Assembly: GCF_001870225.1 (NCBI RefSeq)
Contig: NZ_CP017675.1
Location: 2,289,517-2,348,570, forward strand
Direction of reading: 5' to 3'
Source: Gloeomargarita lithophora Alchichica-D10
GTDB taxonomy: Bacteria > Cyanobacteriota > Cyanobacteriia > Gloeomargaritales > Gloeomargaritaceae
Length of the DNA: 59,054 bases
Positions 9,109 to 20,108 of the stretch are shown here, in pieces (positions within the stretch are counted from its first letter, which is position 1; every line of letters begins with the position of its first letter). The notes beneath the pieces were generated by a model. The model did not search any database. It was not told the origin of the DNA and was given only the letters and a program-made list of their open reading frames with translations. The position numbers were made by a program, and so were the translations under genes.

Positions 9109-10842
9109 CGATCAATCAATCAGACGATGGACAGGCGGGAAAATCGCCGGTTTGCCATTGGGTATTGGTGCTGGGCAGATTCTCAGTTCGTAAAACTAAG
9201 GGTTCAGTCAATGGGGTGGATGCTGAGGCTTGATTCACAGGTACGTTTACGCACAAAAGAGCTTCAGGGAATAAGACCGCTTCACCCATATCCGATAAAT
9301 CTCGCCATTGCCGGTCATTGAAATTGAGGGTAAAGGTAACGGATTCGGTGAACGATGAATTGGGTAATCCGGGAATCAATGGCGCACCCACTTTATACAA
9401 GAAACCATTGCCAATAAATAAAGCAGGCTGGGGAAATGTCGTCTTAAATTGTTGCAAACCCCCCAACACAGCCCAACCATTCACATTGTCTTGGGGACTG
9501 GTGGCATAGACTAAAAATGTACCGCCACTGGTTAAAGCAGTAACACCTACATTGTTGATAAAGTTATCATCTGCAACCAAAGTAATATCATTAGTTGCAG
9601 TAATACTCTTATTGACGATAATATCCCCAGTCAGAGCTTGTAGAAATACACTATTAGCGTTTTCAATGCCATCAGGATTGACAATGCCTACGGTCAAGGT
9701 CTGGCTATTGACGAACTTGAGATCACCTGTAATGTCAGCGGCAATGATGTTAATCAAGTTACTGGGTTCAGTTAAAATTACATCACCCGTACCCAACAAA
9801 GCCAAACCATCGGCAGTAATTGCTTGCGTCTGAGTAACCGTATTTTGAGCAGTCAAAGTGACATTACCAGTGGTGTTAATGCCATTTGTTGCATTTACAG
9901 TGCCGATCTCAAACCCATTGGTATCGGTGTATTTGATGGTGTTAGTCGTGTTAGCGGCAAGGGTGGCTACATCATTATTGGTATTAGTTAGAGCATACAA
10001 TCCATTGCCAAGCAACTCTAATCCACTAGCAAATAAACCACCTACATTATTTTGCGTGACACTTGCAGGAGAGGTAATAGTAATATTATTGGTAGTTTTG
10101 ACTGTGACATCCTTGAAGATGATGACGTTGTTGGTGGAGGTGAAAGTAATTTTGCCAGTGGTATTATCGCCGATGGTGATGTCCCCATTCCCAATACGGA
10201 TAGCATCAGCCCCACTTGTACCTGTACCCGTGTAATTAATACCCCCATTAGTGCTGGTGACCTGCGTTGCACCGCTCAGAAAAATGCCGAAGTTGCCACT
10301 ACCTGTGCCATTGCCGCCCGTGCCTGTATAGGTGATATTGCCTGTGGTGGTGGAGACTTTTGCCCCATCACCTTGAACAATACCATAGTTGCTACTACCT
10401 GTACCATTTCCGCCACCATTACCAGTGATCTTGATTTCTCCAGTGGTGGCAAAAATCTTGGTATTTGTATCTAACACATTGACACCGAAGTTATTAAATG
10501 TCCCATTACCACCCTCACCTGTGTAAGTGATATTGCCGCTTGTACTTGTTACTTCTGCACCAGCACGTTGATGAATGCCATAATTATCGCCACCAGTATT
10601 TCCGCCTGTGCCAGTGAGCAGGATATTACCGCCTTGAGTAATAAGGGTGGAGTTGTCTAATTTAATCCCCACAAAATTTCCTGTGGCTGTGCCTGCGGTG
10701 TTCGCATTAAAGACGATCGCATCAAATCCTGTATTGGTGCTAGTATTTTTTATCTCCACCCCAGAATTGACCACGATATTTTTGCTGGCATCTACGGTGA
10801 TGGTTGATGTACCTGTGTCGTTATTGGTGATGTTTTTGGAGA

Positions 10843-10943
10843 TATAGCAATATGACACGATTTACGAACAGAAATTCCACAGAACCAAGGGCGGGGGCGG
10901 TGCCCCTGCGACCGCTATTCTAAACCCAATTAGGATTGCTATA
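10843..10943. mobile_element. Type B element inserted in the adhesin gene
   Basis: Ends TATAGCAAT and ATTGCTATA are perfect 9-base inverted repeats, and TA flanks both sides. The core GGGGGCGGTGCCCCTGCGACC forms a hairpin. No coding capacity. On the adhesin strand it carries the stop codon that ends the 5' piece. Confidence 0.9.
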
Positions 10944-11429
10944 GTAATTGTGCCATTATTTAATGCTGTGAGGGTTGTAGCACCATTGCTGGTAATACCA
11001 TTAGTTGCATTAACAGTACCAACGGTAAAGGAATTGGTATCGGTGTAGCTGATTTTGTTAGTTGTATCTGCCGCTAGGGTAGTGATGTCATTATTAGGGT
11101 TATTGAGGGTATATGCCCCCGCTCCTAATAGTTCTAGTCCATCAGCAAACAAACCCCCGTTGGTATTTTGCGTGACACTTCCGGGAGAGTTGATAATAAT
11201 ATCTTCGGTAGTTTTAACGGTGGCATCATTTAAGGTGATGGCGTTGTTGGTGGACTTGAGAAGAATAGTCCCACTGGTATTATTGCCAATGATATTGTCC
11301 CCAGTTTCAATACGGATAGCATCAGCAACATTACTACCCGTACCTGTGTAAGTGATATTGGCGGCAGTGGTGGCTACTTGCGCCCCACCAATTTGATAAA
11401 TGCCGTAGTTTTTATTGCCTGTGCCATTC

Positions 11430-12125
11430 CCTGTACCAGTGATCTTAAGTGCCCCTGTGTTGGAAGTAATAGTGGTATTTGCATTTTTCAGGAAAACGCC
11501 GTAGTTATTATCTGTCCCATTGCCTCCAGTGCCAGTGTAGGTAATGTCGCCTGATGTGGTAGTTACTTTTGCTTCATCTTGTTGAAAAATGCCGTAGTTA
11601 GCAGCGCCCGTTCCCTGACCAATGCCTGTGATGTTGATTGCCCCTGAGTCGGAACTGATTATGACATTTGGATTAGTAAGGAGAACGCCGTAGTTCTCAT
11701 TTGTACCATTCCCCCCTGTGCCAATGTAAGTAATGTCACCTGATGTAGTAGAAACTTGCGCTTTATTGAATTGAAAAATGCCGATATTAGTAACGCCAGT
11801 TCCCTGACCTGTACCAGTAACCTTAATTGCCCCAGAGTCGGAACTGATTTTGGTACCTGTAGATTGGAGGAAAACGCCGTAGTTAAAGCTTATGCCGTTG
11901 CCACCTGTCCCTGTGTAGGTGATGTCGCCGGTAGTAGTAGAAACTTGGGCTCCAAGTGCTTGGATAATGCCGTAATTAAACGAGCCAGTCCCATTACCTG
12001 TACCAGTGATCTTAAGTGCTCCTGTGTTGGAAGTAATAGTGGTATTTGCATTTTTCAGAAAAACGCCGTAGTTACTATCTGTCCCATTGCCTCCAGTGCC
12101 AGTGTAGGTGATATTGCCTGTGGTG
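11430..12125. repeat. Near-identical internal repeats of the adhesin gene
   Basis: A stretch of about 110 bases near 11440-11550 (containing GTGTTGGAAGTAATAGTGGT) recurs almost unchanged near 12010-12115, about 570 bases apart and in frame. Shorter, more diverged copies lie between them and in the 3' piece. These encode the repeating ITSNTGALKITGTGNGTG-type beta-helix turns. Confidence 0.75.
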
Positions 12126-15100
12126 GTGGAGACTTGAGAGCTATTAAATTGATAAATACCGTAGTTATTAGCTCCTGAATTAAATCCTTTACCAGTGAGG
12201 GTGATATTGCCTGCTCCTGCGGTGAGGGTTGCGCCATTCAATTCAATGCCACGGGTGAGAGTGCTGGTACCTATAGCTGGATTATTCAGGGGGTCAATTC
12301 CACCCCCCAGGGTGATATTGCCGTTGTTGCTGGTAATAGTAGTTCCTGTGAGTTCAATCGCTCCGCCGTTGGTGCTATCTCGGTCAGAATTGAGCGTAAT
12401 ATCTTTGCCCTGAGTAGTAATGCTACTGCCAGTGTTGCCGATAATGTTATTACCCGCTTGCAAGGTGATGGTTCCTGTTTCGGTGCCACTACCTGTAGAT
12501 AAGGCTCCATTTAAGTTGATATTGCCTGCACCTAGGGGAGTGCGAATGATTACATTATCTTTGAATTGAGCGGTACGAATATCAATATTGCCAGTGCCGG
12601 TTGCACTTCCAATCGTAATCAAGCTAAAGCCATTTGCTAAACGACCAATTTCAGTCGTATCCAGATTTAGTGTCCCTGTTGCTCCTGTACCAATGCCGAT
12701 CGTGGTAGCAGTATTTAAGGGCTGAATGAGTAACTGTCCAGTGCTTCCGATAATGCCCGAAGTGAGTTCCATCTGGTCGGCGGTGATGGTGATATTGCCT
12801 CCATTTGCCCCTACACCCTCGGCTATACTGCCATTATTTAGCGTAAAAGTACCACCGACTTTGATATTGATGGGCGCACCCGCACTATTACTATTGAGGC
12901 GTGAACCAGCAGTAATTGCGCTCAAAATCGCAAAGTTTCGCCCCGCAGAGAGATCAATACCGCCGCTACCGTCTGCTTGGACAGAAGTTTGATTATCAAT
13001 GATGATGTCTCGCCCCGCATTGAGGACTAAGGTTTTCCCACGAGTATCACCAAAGTTGGAAGCTGTACCCAAAATAATGTCATTGGTGGCTTTGAGGGTA
13101 GTTGTGCCTCCAGTGCTGGCAACTCCAGCAGTACCAGCCTCTATAGTTAAAGTGTCTCCGCTCTCTACAGTGATATTGCCAGAGGTTTTTAGCCCAACAG
13201 TAGAATTAACATCAGTCACACTGAGACTATTTTTGTCTAGGTAAATGATATTACTGGTAGTATTCCCCGCTAAAACACTGATGTCGTTGTTAGCATTGGT
13301 TAGGGTAAAACTGCCATCGCCCAAAAGTTCTAATCCATTAGCAGTAATTGCTTGGGTTTGAGTGACGATTCCACCGCTTTTGAGTGTGAGATTATTAGCT
13401 ATACCCACGCTTAAAGCCCCATTGATAGAAATACCTCCCCCATTGGGGTTTTGTAGGATCAGATTGTCAGTAAAGGTGTATCCCCCGACTGAAATTGCCC
13501 CACTGCTATCGGTACGCCCAATGGTAATAGAACTAAACCCATCTTGAATGTTGTTGAGTTCGGTTATATCTAAATTCAGCGTACCACTACCACTATTTAA
13601 GCCAATGGTTGTGGTGGGGGTCAAAGGCTGAATGAGTAATTTGCCTGAGCTTTGAATCGTGCCATCATTTAACTGCATCGTGTCGGCAGTTAGGGTGATA
13701 TTGCCCGTAGTACTGGTGATGGGAGTGGTTGTTCCTGTAAGAATAATTCCAGGGCTAGTTATCCCAGTAGCTTGATAGCTAATGTCGCCTGAGACTGTAG
13801 TTACGGAAGCTGAGTTTTGCTGATAAATACCAAATCCACCTGTGCCAGTTAAACTGATGGAACCATTTCCTGTTGTAACTGCAATTTTAGTGTTTGTATC
13901 AGAGATATAAATACCTGTGTCAGAGCCATTGCCAGTGCCAGTATATTTAATGTCACCGCCAGCGGTTGTAACTATGGCACCATTTTGCTGACCGATTCCC
14001 CGATTCCCTGTGCCGATGAGACTGATGGAACCATTCCCCGCCGTAACTGCAACTTTAGTGTTTGTGTCAGAGATGAGAATACCTGTGTTAGAGCCAGTGC
14101 CAGTGCCAGTGCCAGTATATTCAATGTCACCGCCAGCGGTTGTAACTATGGCACCATTCTGTTGATAAATCCCAGAGCTCCCCGTACCCGTTAAGCTAAT
14201 TGGGCCTGAGGTGGACGAAATCAGTGTATTGGTCTCTGAAATAAAGAGACCTATTTCCGGGCCGGTGGCGTTATAGGTAATGCTGCCAGTTGTGGAGGTG
14301 ACTTGAGCCCCATTTTGCTGACCAATGCCGCGATTCAATGATCCTGACGTTGCGCCAGAAGTTCCGGTTAGTTGAATCGAGCCAGCTTGACTTTGAATTC
14401 TGGAATTAGACTGAGTCACAAGAATACCGAAATTTTCATCACCTGAGTTCCCCCCGCGACCATTGAGAATAATATTCCCCCCAGAGGTTTGGAGGCTCCC
14501 CTGGGTCTCGATGCCATAAAACGTGCCACTGGTTGCAGTTGGGCCTTGATTAGCATTAAAGACAATGGCATTAAACCCGGTTGTGCTGGAGGTATTTTGA
14601 ATCACTGCTCCAGGATTCATGAAAATATTGCGACCCGCATTCAGAGTTAAGGTGGTTGCCGCACTCCAATTAATATTAGCATTGCCAATGATGGTGATAG
14701 TCTCTGCTCCACCATTTGTCGAGCCTGAGGTGCTGATGGTTAAATTGGCACTACCCAGTTGAGCGGCAATGAACGCATCGTTGAAAACATCCAAACTGCC
14801 CGGTGGGAGAGTGTTTCCTCCATCTTGAATGGTGATACTACCGGGGTCTAGTAGTAGTGTGCCAAACTTGCCATTAGTTGCACTCAAATCCGCAAATCCA
14901 GCCATCAATAAATGGTCTTTGCCCGACACTTCCGCAAACCCGCCATCCCCAGAAATAATCCCACCTTTGGCGCTAATAAATCCCGCAAACTTCGTCGTCC
15001 CATCTGCCCACACAATCACTTCCCCGCCATTGCCAGAAGTAAGCGCATCGGCTTTGATTTGGGCACGAGAACTAACGGTTGTTTCTAACGCATTGGGAAG

Positions 15101-16290
15101 TATTCCTTTGCCTTGATAATTCCCGCCGATATTGACAATCCCACCGCCTTTATTTCCCGAAGCATCCACCAGCGCATTCCCATTTAAGGCGATTTTTTCA
15201 CCCGTGATTTCAACCTTACCGCCCCGTTCTCCTGATACATTTAATTCCCCATTCACCGCCACAATACCCTGGGAACCACCGGATAAAACAATCACGCCAT
15301 TGCGATTTTCCGCATACTTCGCTTCAATCATTCCAGAAGTGTTAATCACACTATCTACAATCTGCCCAGCCGCTTGAGCCGTTAAGGTAACAATGCCTCC
15401 GGGTGCGGTGATATTGCCTTGGTTGTCAATCAAAGAATTGAGTTTATTCCCGTAAATATCCGTGATTTGTCCCGCTAAATTCGGGTCAACCGTTACACTT
15501 AATAACCCATCCCCATAAAAATCTAAACTAACGGTCGTTCCTGACGCTAAAACTACCTTCCCCAAGCGAGCCGAAATTACGCCGCTATTTTGCACCGCCG
15601 GAGCGACTAAAGCAGCAAAACCCGCTTCTTTTACTGTAATTAAACCCTGATTCACCACCGATGTCGGAGCTTTTCCTGGCATTTGCTCAAAGCGTAAAAT
15701 ACCCCGCATGAAATCACTATCTTGGATATTTAATGTACTGGCGACCAACCCCGCCACATCCACCCGCGCGGTGGGTAAAAACATGATCCCGTTGGGGTTA
15801 ATCAAAAAGATTTGCCCATTCGCCGTAAGTTTCCCGGCGATACTCGAAGGCGTATTCCCCGTGACTCGATTTAAGGTGGCCGATGTACTGCTGGGTTGTT
15901 GAAAATTCACCCACTCCGGCGCACCAATGCTAAACCCATTCCAGTTGATAACCGCTCTGTCCGTGGATTGGTTGATGTTAAGTTTCGTGGCACTCTCCTG
16001 CTGAATCACTGCCTGACCCTGGGTGACCACGCCGCCCTGGGGTAGTGCCATCCCCGGCATTTGGCTGAAGCACAATACCGCCAACGCCTTGAGAGGAAAC
16101 CAGACCAGATAACGGAGGGAAGACAGGAGTTTCATCGCCCTAAATGATGATGGTATTGCTATACTTGCCTGAGTATAATGCCAGAATTTGGGCAAGTGAG
16201 ATTTTTTTAATTTTTAGTTAAGCCCTGGTTAAGACATCCGAGTATGGGACACCTCTAGGGATAGTAGGTCACATCTGTTCGTCAAATGGC

Positions 16291-16413
16291 TATAGCAATC
16301 CTAATTCAATTTTGAACAGCGGTCGCAGGGGCGCCGCCCCCGTACTTGGTTCTTCTGAATATTTGTTCGCCAAATGGCTACGCCACGCAGGCTATCGGGT
16401 GGGATTGCTGTTT
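16291..16413. mobile_element. Type B element upstream of the adhesin gene
   Basis: Left end TATAGCAATCCTAATTCAAT, core GGTCGCAGGGGCGCCGCCCC, decayed right end GGGATTGCTGTTT. A partial type A end (GACACCTCTA) precedes it near 16249. It sits in the 222-base gap between the divergent ends of the adhesin and Uma2 genes. Confidence 0.75.
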
Positions 16414-16417
16414 CTGT

Positions 16418-17008
16418 TCACAAATTCGATTGCGATAGCATTTGCGCCGGGGTGAAATTTAATTCAGGAAAGGTGGGGGATTGAATCAAATGGTCATCGG
16501 TAAATTCCTGCGGATCAAACCAACCATCGCTATTAGTCAAAACCGTAATTTTCATATCCAAAGGGTCAACAATCCAGTATTCGGGAATATCCCTGGCCGC
16601 ATATTCCGTGCGTTTGGCTCGATAATCAGTCATTTTAGTTGAAGGACTCACGACCTCTACCACTAATAAGGGGGCGGGTAAATCAAAATCAATCACCGCT
16701 GATTTGTTCTGCAACGTTACCCAATCGGTTTGTTGCATAACTAGCACATCTGGGATGCGTACCGTATCCAAATCCACCCCCCGGGGACAGCGCACCCCAA
16801 TCATTCCTTGTCGGACAATCAAAGATTGTTGCTGGCGTTCAATTTGCCTACTGATCAAGTGATAAGTGCGGTCAACGATTTCACCATGTCTGCCAGTCGG
16901 TAAGGCCATTGGCATCAGTTCTCCATTCACCAATTCATATTTAATATCCGAACCAGCCGTATAACTCAGATACTCCGCAAAGGCCAGGCGTTTTGGGGTG
17001 GCGATCAT
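16418..17008 (-). CDS. Uma2-family (DUF820) putative endonuclease
   Basis: About 196 residues from the ATG near 17008 (MIATPKRLAFAEYLS); a longer frame opens with TTG at 17071 but adds a segment not typical of the family. The restriction-endonuclease-like core is visible: YELVNGELM, RIPDVLVM, LLVVEVVSPSTKMTDYRAKR and IPEYWIVDPLD, where the D...ExxS/K pattern is the predicted metal site. Uma2 proteins are very numerous in cyanobacteria and mostly of unknown biological role. It starts divergently from pilT. Confidence 0.8.
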   Translation of the reverse strand: MIATPKRLAFAEYLSYTAGSDIKYELVNGELMPMALPTGRHGEIVDRTYHLISRQIERQQQSLIVRQGMIGVRCPRGVDLDTVRIPDVLVMQQTDWVTLQNKSAVIDFDLPAPLLVVEVVSPSTKMTDYRAKRTEYAARDIPEYWIVDPLDMKITVLTNSDGWFDPQEFTDDHLIQSPTFPELNFTPAQMLSQSNL

Positions 17009-17128
17009 CTTCCTAGGGCATCGGGTTTCTTTGAGTTTAAGCGATTTCTCTTCAGACCAGGATAAAATCAAAGCACGCTTTGGGTACAGTAACAGTCAGT
17101 TGGGCTTTCCATCCTGGAGAATAACGCA

Positions 17129-18343
17129 ATGAGCACGACCCCCATTCCTCCCCCACCCCGGGGCGGCATTCCCCCCGCTCCCCCCCGCCCGATGGCTCCC
17201 CCGCCCCCCGCCATGCCCGTGCCACCCCCGGCGGTCAAAGCACCCCCGATGGCTAAAAGCAGTGGCTCCCGGATTCCCTCGATGGAAGCATTAATATTCC
17301 GTGCCCAGGATGAAGGGGTTTCCGATATTCATGTGGGGGTGAATGAGCGACCCCGATTTCGCAAACGGGGGGTGATGGAAATCATCGAAGACCTGCCCGT
17401 GACGGACTTGGAAACCTACGACCGTTGGGTGGGGGAAATGCTCGATTCCGACCAGATTGAGCAGTTTCGTAAAACCATGGAATTTGACGGTGCCTGTACC
17501 TTCCAAGAAAAAATCCGGGTGCGGATTAATTTATTTATTTCCCTGCGTGGACCGGGGCTGGTACTGCGGTTGATTCCCTTGAAAATTCTCACCATGGAGC
17601 AGTTGAGTTTACCCACGGTGTTGAAGGATTTGTGCCACTACCACAAGGGGTTAATTCTGGTCACGGGGCCGACGGGTTCCGGGAAATCCACTAGCCTAGC
17701 GGCGATGGTGGATTATATTAACCAAAATCTACCCAAGCATATTATTTCCATCGAAGACCCGGTGGAATTTGTCCATTTCAGTAAAAAATCCTTCATTCGC
17801 CAACGGGAAGTGGGCATCCACACCCACAAGTTTGACAATGCCCTGAAAGCCTCCCTGCGGGAAGACCCGGACATTATTCTGATTGGGGAAATGCGGGATA
17901 GGGAAACGATCAATACGGCCATGAAAGCCGCCCAAACCGGTCACCTGGTCTTTGGCACCCTGCACACCAACAGCGCCGTAAAAACCATTGACCGGATTCT
18001 CAACCTGTACGAACCCTCGGAACAGCCTCCCATGCGGATACAAATTGCGGAAACTTTGGTGGGGGTAATTGCCCAGGCGTTGGTGCGAACCACGGATGGC
18101 AAACGGGCGGCCATTCACGAAATCATGATCAACACGGATGCCATCAAGGACTACATCCGCCGGGACGAGGTGGAGGAAATCGAGCAGATTATTCCCCGCT
18201 CTGGATTTGACGGGATGTGTACCATGAACCAATGCCTCCAGCGACTCTACGAGGAAGGCCGGATCACCGAAGAAACCGCCCTGGAATCCTCCCCCAAACC
18301 CAACGAAATGGCGATGATTCTCCGGGGGCGAGCGGGTTTTTAA
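17129..18343 (+). CDS. pilT: Type IV pilus retraction ATPase PilT family
   Basis: 404 residues. The first ~45 form a Pro-rich tail (IPPPPRGGIPPAPPRPMAPP), followed by the PilT N-domain and the RecA-like motor. Walker A is TGPTGSGKST (residues 179-188), the Asp box lies around IISIEDPVEF, Walker B is DPDIILIGEMRD, and the His box is FGTLHTN. The protein powers pilus depolymerisation at the cell envelope, which drives twitching motility. Together with the taxis cluster at the left it indicates pilus-based phototaxis, though the genes are 12 kb apart. The Pro-rich extension suggests a PilT paralogue (PilT2-like) rather than the shortest PilT1; I cannot decide without an alignment. Confidence 0.85.
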   Translation: MSTTPIPPPPRGGIPPAPPRPMAPPPPAMPVPPPAVKAPPMAKSSGSRIPSMEALIFRAQDEGVSDIHVGVNERPRFRKRGVMEIIEDLPVTDLETYDRWVGEMLDSDQIEQFRKTMEFDGACTFQEKIRVRINLFISLRGPGLVLRLIPLKILTMEQLSLPTVLKDLCHYHKGLILVTGPTGSGKSTSLAAMVDYINQNLPKHIISIEDPVEFVHFSKKSFIRQREVGIHTHKFDNALKASLREDPDIILIGEMRDRETINTAMKAAQTGHLVFGTLHTNSAVKTIDRILNLYEPSEQPPMRIQIAETLVGVIAQALVRTTDGKRAAIHEIMINTDAIKDYIRRDEVEEIEQIIPRSGFDGMCTMNQCLQRLYEEGRITEETALESSPKPNEMAMILRGRAGF

Positions 18344-18348
18344 TCCGT

Positions 18349-18873
18349 TTAGCGCATCTGGGGCAAACGGGAAGTGGGAGCTTGCAAAAACTGGACAGCA
18401 CGGGTCATCACCGGCACCGTCACCGCCACCTGGCGCAGGGACACCAAGCCCTCGGTGATAAAGCCCCCCTGCACCGTATTGTCGCCGTGGAAGGGGCTTT
18501 CATAGACCACCTCCCGAATCCCGGCGGAGATAATTAGTTTCAAACAGGACAAGCAGGGGGCGAGGGTAACGTAAAGGGTCGCTCCTTCCGTGGCAATACC
18601 GTGGCGGGCCGCCTGGGCAATGGCGTTGGCTTCGGCGTGGATCGCCCGGGAGGGTAACGTGCGGCTGGCATCACAACTGGGCAGACCGGGGTAGCAAAAA
18701 CCCTGGGTCGTGCAGTGGGGGGAACCGGAAGGCGGCCCGTTGTAACCCGTGGCCAACACCTGCCGTTGTTTGACAATCACCGCCCCCACCGGCAAAGCCA
18801 AACACGTCGAGCGGGTAGCGGCCAACTTCGCCAACATCAAAAAGTACTCATCCCAACTGGGTCGGGTTTCCAT
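18349..18873 (-). CDS. Deoxycytidylate (dCMP) deaminase
   Basis: 174 residues of the zinc-dependent cytidine/deoxycytidylate deaminase fold. Zinc ligands are His79 in HAEAN, with Glu81 as the proton shuttle, and Cys107 and Cys110 in APCLSC. The insert GYNGPPSGSPHC with extra Cys residues is typical of dCMP deaminase, which makes dUMP for thymidylate synthesis. It converges on pilT, with 5 bases between stops. The start follows the secreted-protein gene on the same strand by 6 bases, so the two are likely co-transcribed. Confidence 0.85.
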   Translation of the reverse strand: METRPSWDEYFLMLAKLAATRSTCLALPVGAVIVKQRQVLATGYNGPPSGSPHCTTQGFCYPGLPSCDASRTLPSRAIHAEANAIAQAARHGIATEGATLYVTLAPCLSCLKLIISAGIREVVYESPFHGDNTVQGGFITEGLVSLRQVAVTVPVMTRAVQFLQAPTSRLPQMR

Positions 18874-18879
18874 CCAGCA

Positions 18880-19560
18880 CTACCGGGGGGCGGGAGCGGG
18901 TTGGGTGGGCGGAGCGGAGGTCGCTGGTGGGGTAGGCCGGGGTTGGGGTGGTGCTGGAGTCCCTGGGGTGGCCGGAGCCCCAGGCCGGGGTGCCGTATCC
19001 CCAAAGCGGGGGAAGGGGACATCCACAAAGCCAATTTCCAGCAATTGTTGGTACGCTTTTTGCCCCAACTCCCGGGTGGGCTGTTGACTGCGGATAATTT
19101 GAACTAACAAAGGTACAGCCAAATCCGGTTCCTGTTGCGCCCGATGCACCAACGCCAATTGATAGGTGGCCTGATCCCGCATTTCCGCCGCTTCCCCCGC
19201 CTTGCGCCGTTGACTGTCCGCAACTTGGTTATCAATCCCCGTAAAACTGGTCACCAACTGGGAATGAAACGTTGACACCTGGTTAAACACCTGTCGGGCA
19301 TCCTGCAACTTGGACACCGCCAACTTGTAGTCCTGACGGGCAATCGCCTGCGCCGCTTCATCCATCAATTTGCGGCCACCGGGCACACTCAGCAACTTGG
19401 GGGGTGAAACCGTAGCATCCAGGGGATCCACCCCAAGGGGATTGGCCGGGGCAGACGTTTGCGCCTGGGATAGCCCCGTCGCCCCGAAGATCACCAGCCC
19501 AGTGATCGCCAGTACCACCAGGAGCGTCCGGAGCCATTGCAGAGAGTGACGAACACGCAT
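18880..19560 (-). CDS. Secreted conserved hypothetical protein with Pro-rich tail
   Basis: 226 residues. An N-terminal hydrophobic segment (TLLVVLAITGLVIFGATG) followed by Ala-Gln-Thr indicates a signal peptide or anchor. The middle (about 55-170) is helical, with TPR-like phrases such as AIARQDYKLAVSKLQDARQV, and contains GFVDVPFPRFGDT. The last ~40 residues are Pro/Ala-rich. No family could be named. It is transcribed leftwards into the dCMP deaminase gene; tRNA-Arg lies about 100 bases upstream on the other strand. Confidence 0.7.
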   Translation of the reverse strand: MRVRHSLQWLRTLLVVLAITGLVIFGATGLSQAQTSAPANPLGVDPLDATVSPPKLLSVPGGRKLMDEAAQAIARQDYKLAVSKLQDARQVFNQVSTFHSQLVTSFTGIDNQVADSQRRKAGEAAEMRDQATYQLALVHRAQQEPDLAVPLLVQIIRSQQPTRELGQKAYQQLLEIGFVDVPFPRFGDTAPRPGAPATPGTPAPPQPRPTPPATSAPPTQPAPAPR

Positions 19561-19657
19561 GAACAGTAACCCAAAAAGGAATTCATCTGGTATGATAGCA
19601 AGACTGCACCGGAAGAATGTAATTGTTACCCTAGAAAGGCATAATCCGGTTGCCTTT

Positions 19658-19730
19658 GGGCATGTAGCTCAGTGGATAGAGCACCAGATTCCGGTTCTGG
19701 GTGTCGGGGGTTCAAATCCCTCCATGCTCG
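19658..19730 (+). tRNA. tRNA-Arg (anticodon CCG)
   Basis: Full cloverleaf: acceptor GGGCATG/CATGCTC (one G-U), D arm GCTC...GAGC, anticodon stem CCAGA/TCTGG with loop TTCCGGT (anticodon CCG, reads CGG), T arm GGGGG TTCAAAT CCCTC. Discriminator base G; CCA is not encoded. Confidence 0.95.
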
Positions 19731-19975
19731 TAAGTCTAAAGGCTAATTTGGCGGGGTTTTTAGGGGTAGTGGGTAGCGGGTGGGTAGCGGTTGCGACCCG
19801 TTCCGCTGGTGGTACGATAACATGGGCGGTGGTGCTGTCCGCCGACAAGGAGCGTTGGCGGTTGCGACCTATTTTTAGAGGTGCCCTAATGATTGGCCTA
19901 ATCGGGGGTCGGAGGTAACCGCTCCGCAATGGTTTTTCCTCATTTTGAGGCAACAAATTTACCTCATTTCACCAT
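19731..19975. other. Gene-free stretch with decayed element remnant
   Basis: No convincing gene. GTTGCGACCTATTTTTAGAG followed by GTGCCCTA near 19862-19890 is a type A right end without a recognisable left half, and a GTTGCGACC echo lies near 19791. Nothing else is identifiable. Confidence 0.5.
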
Positions 19976-20087
19976 AGGACACCTCTATTTATTTGAACCA
20001 ACAGAAAGTTATCTCGCTGAAAAGCAGCTATTACCGAGAACCAGAGACGGGGGCAGTGCCCCGGCGACCCATTTTTAGAAGTATCCT
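19976..20087. mobile_element. Type A element
   Basis: Starts AGGACACCTCTATTTATTTG and ends TTTTTAGAAGTATCCT, imperfect inverted ends, with TA on both sides. Core GGGGGCAGTGCCCCGGCGACC. Lies 22 bases beyond the 3' end of the pterin dehydratase gene. Confidence 0.85.
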
Positions 20088-20108
20088 ATAAATCTATTTC
20101 CTATCCCA

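Larger units (their letters stand above)
9116..16135 (-). pseudogene. Giant two-partner-secretion adhesin (hemagglutinin-like), interrupted by a small element
   Basis: One gene in two pieces in the same reading frame. The 5' piece (16135 to 10862, about 1757 residues) has a signal peptide (MKLLSSLRYLVWFPLKALAV) and the filamentous-hemagglutinin secretion domain (INWNGFSIG, NPNGIMFLP). A beta-helical body of Gly/Thr/Asn-rich repeats follows (GDITYTGTGGNGT and similar). The 3' piece (10858 to 9116, about 580 residues) continues the same repeats. A type B element at 10843-10943 introduces an in-frame TAA at 10862. Removing the element plus one TA (99 bases, 33 codons) joins GTIT to ISKNITNNDTGTSTIT without a frame change. 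An ATG at 16195 also exists, but 16135 places the signal peptide correctly. The GTG at 10858 lies inside the element and is probably not a true start. No TpsB transporter gene is in the window. If the short form is still secreted it would lack its C-terminal quarter. Confidence 0.85.

Noticed and set aside
10856-10858. GTG as a genuine start of a separate 580-residue protein
   Set aside because: It lies inside the mini-element and the frame continues the adhesin beta-helix; kept only as a possible restart site.
16418-17008. Uma2 gene considered as an IS605-type accessory or transposase
   Set aside because: The sequence has the DUF820 PD-(D/E)XK-like pattern and lacks any transposase motif.
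19559-19918. Plus-strand frame spanning the tRNA-Arg
   Set aside because: It reads through the tRNA gene and element remnants with no protein character.
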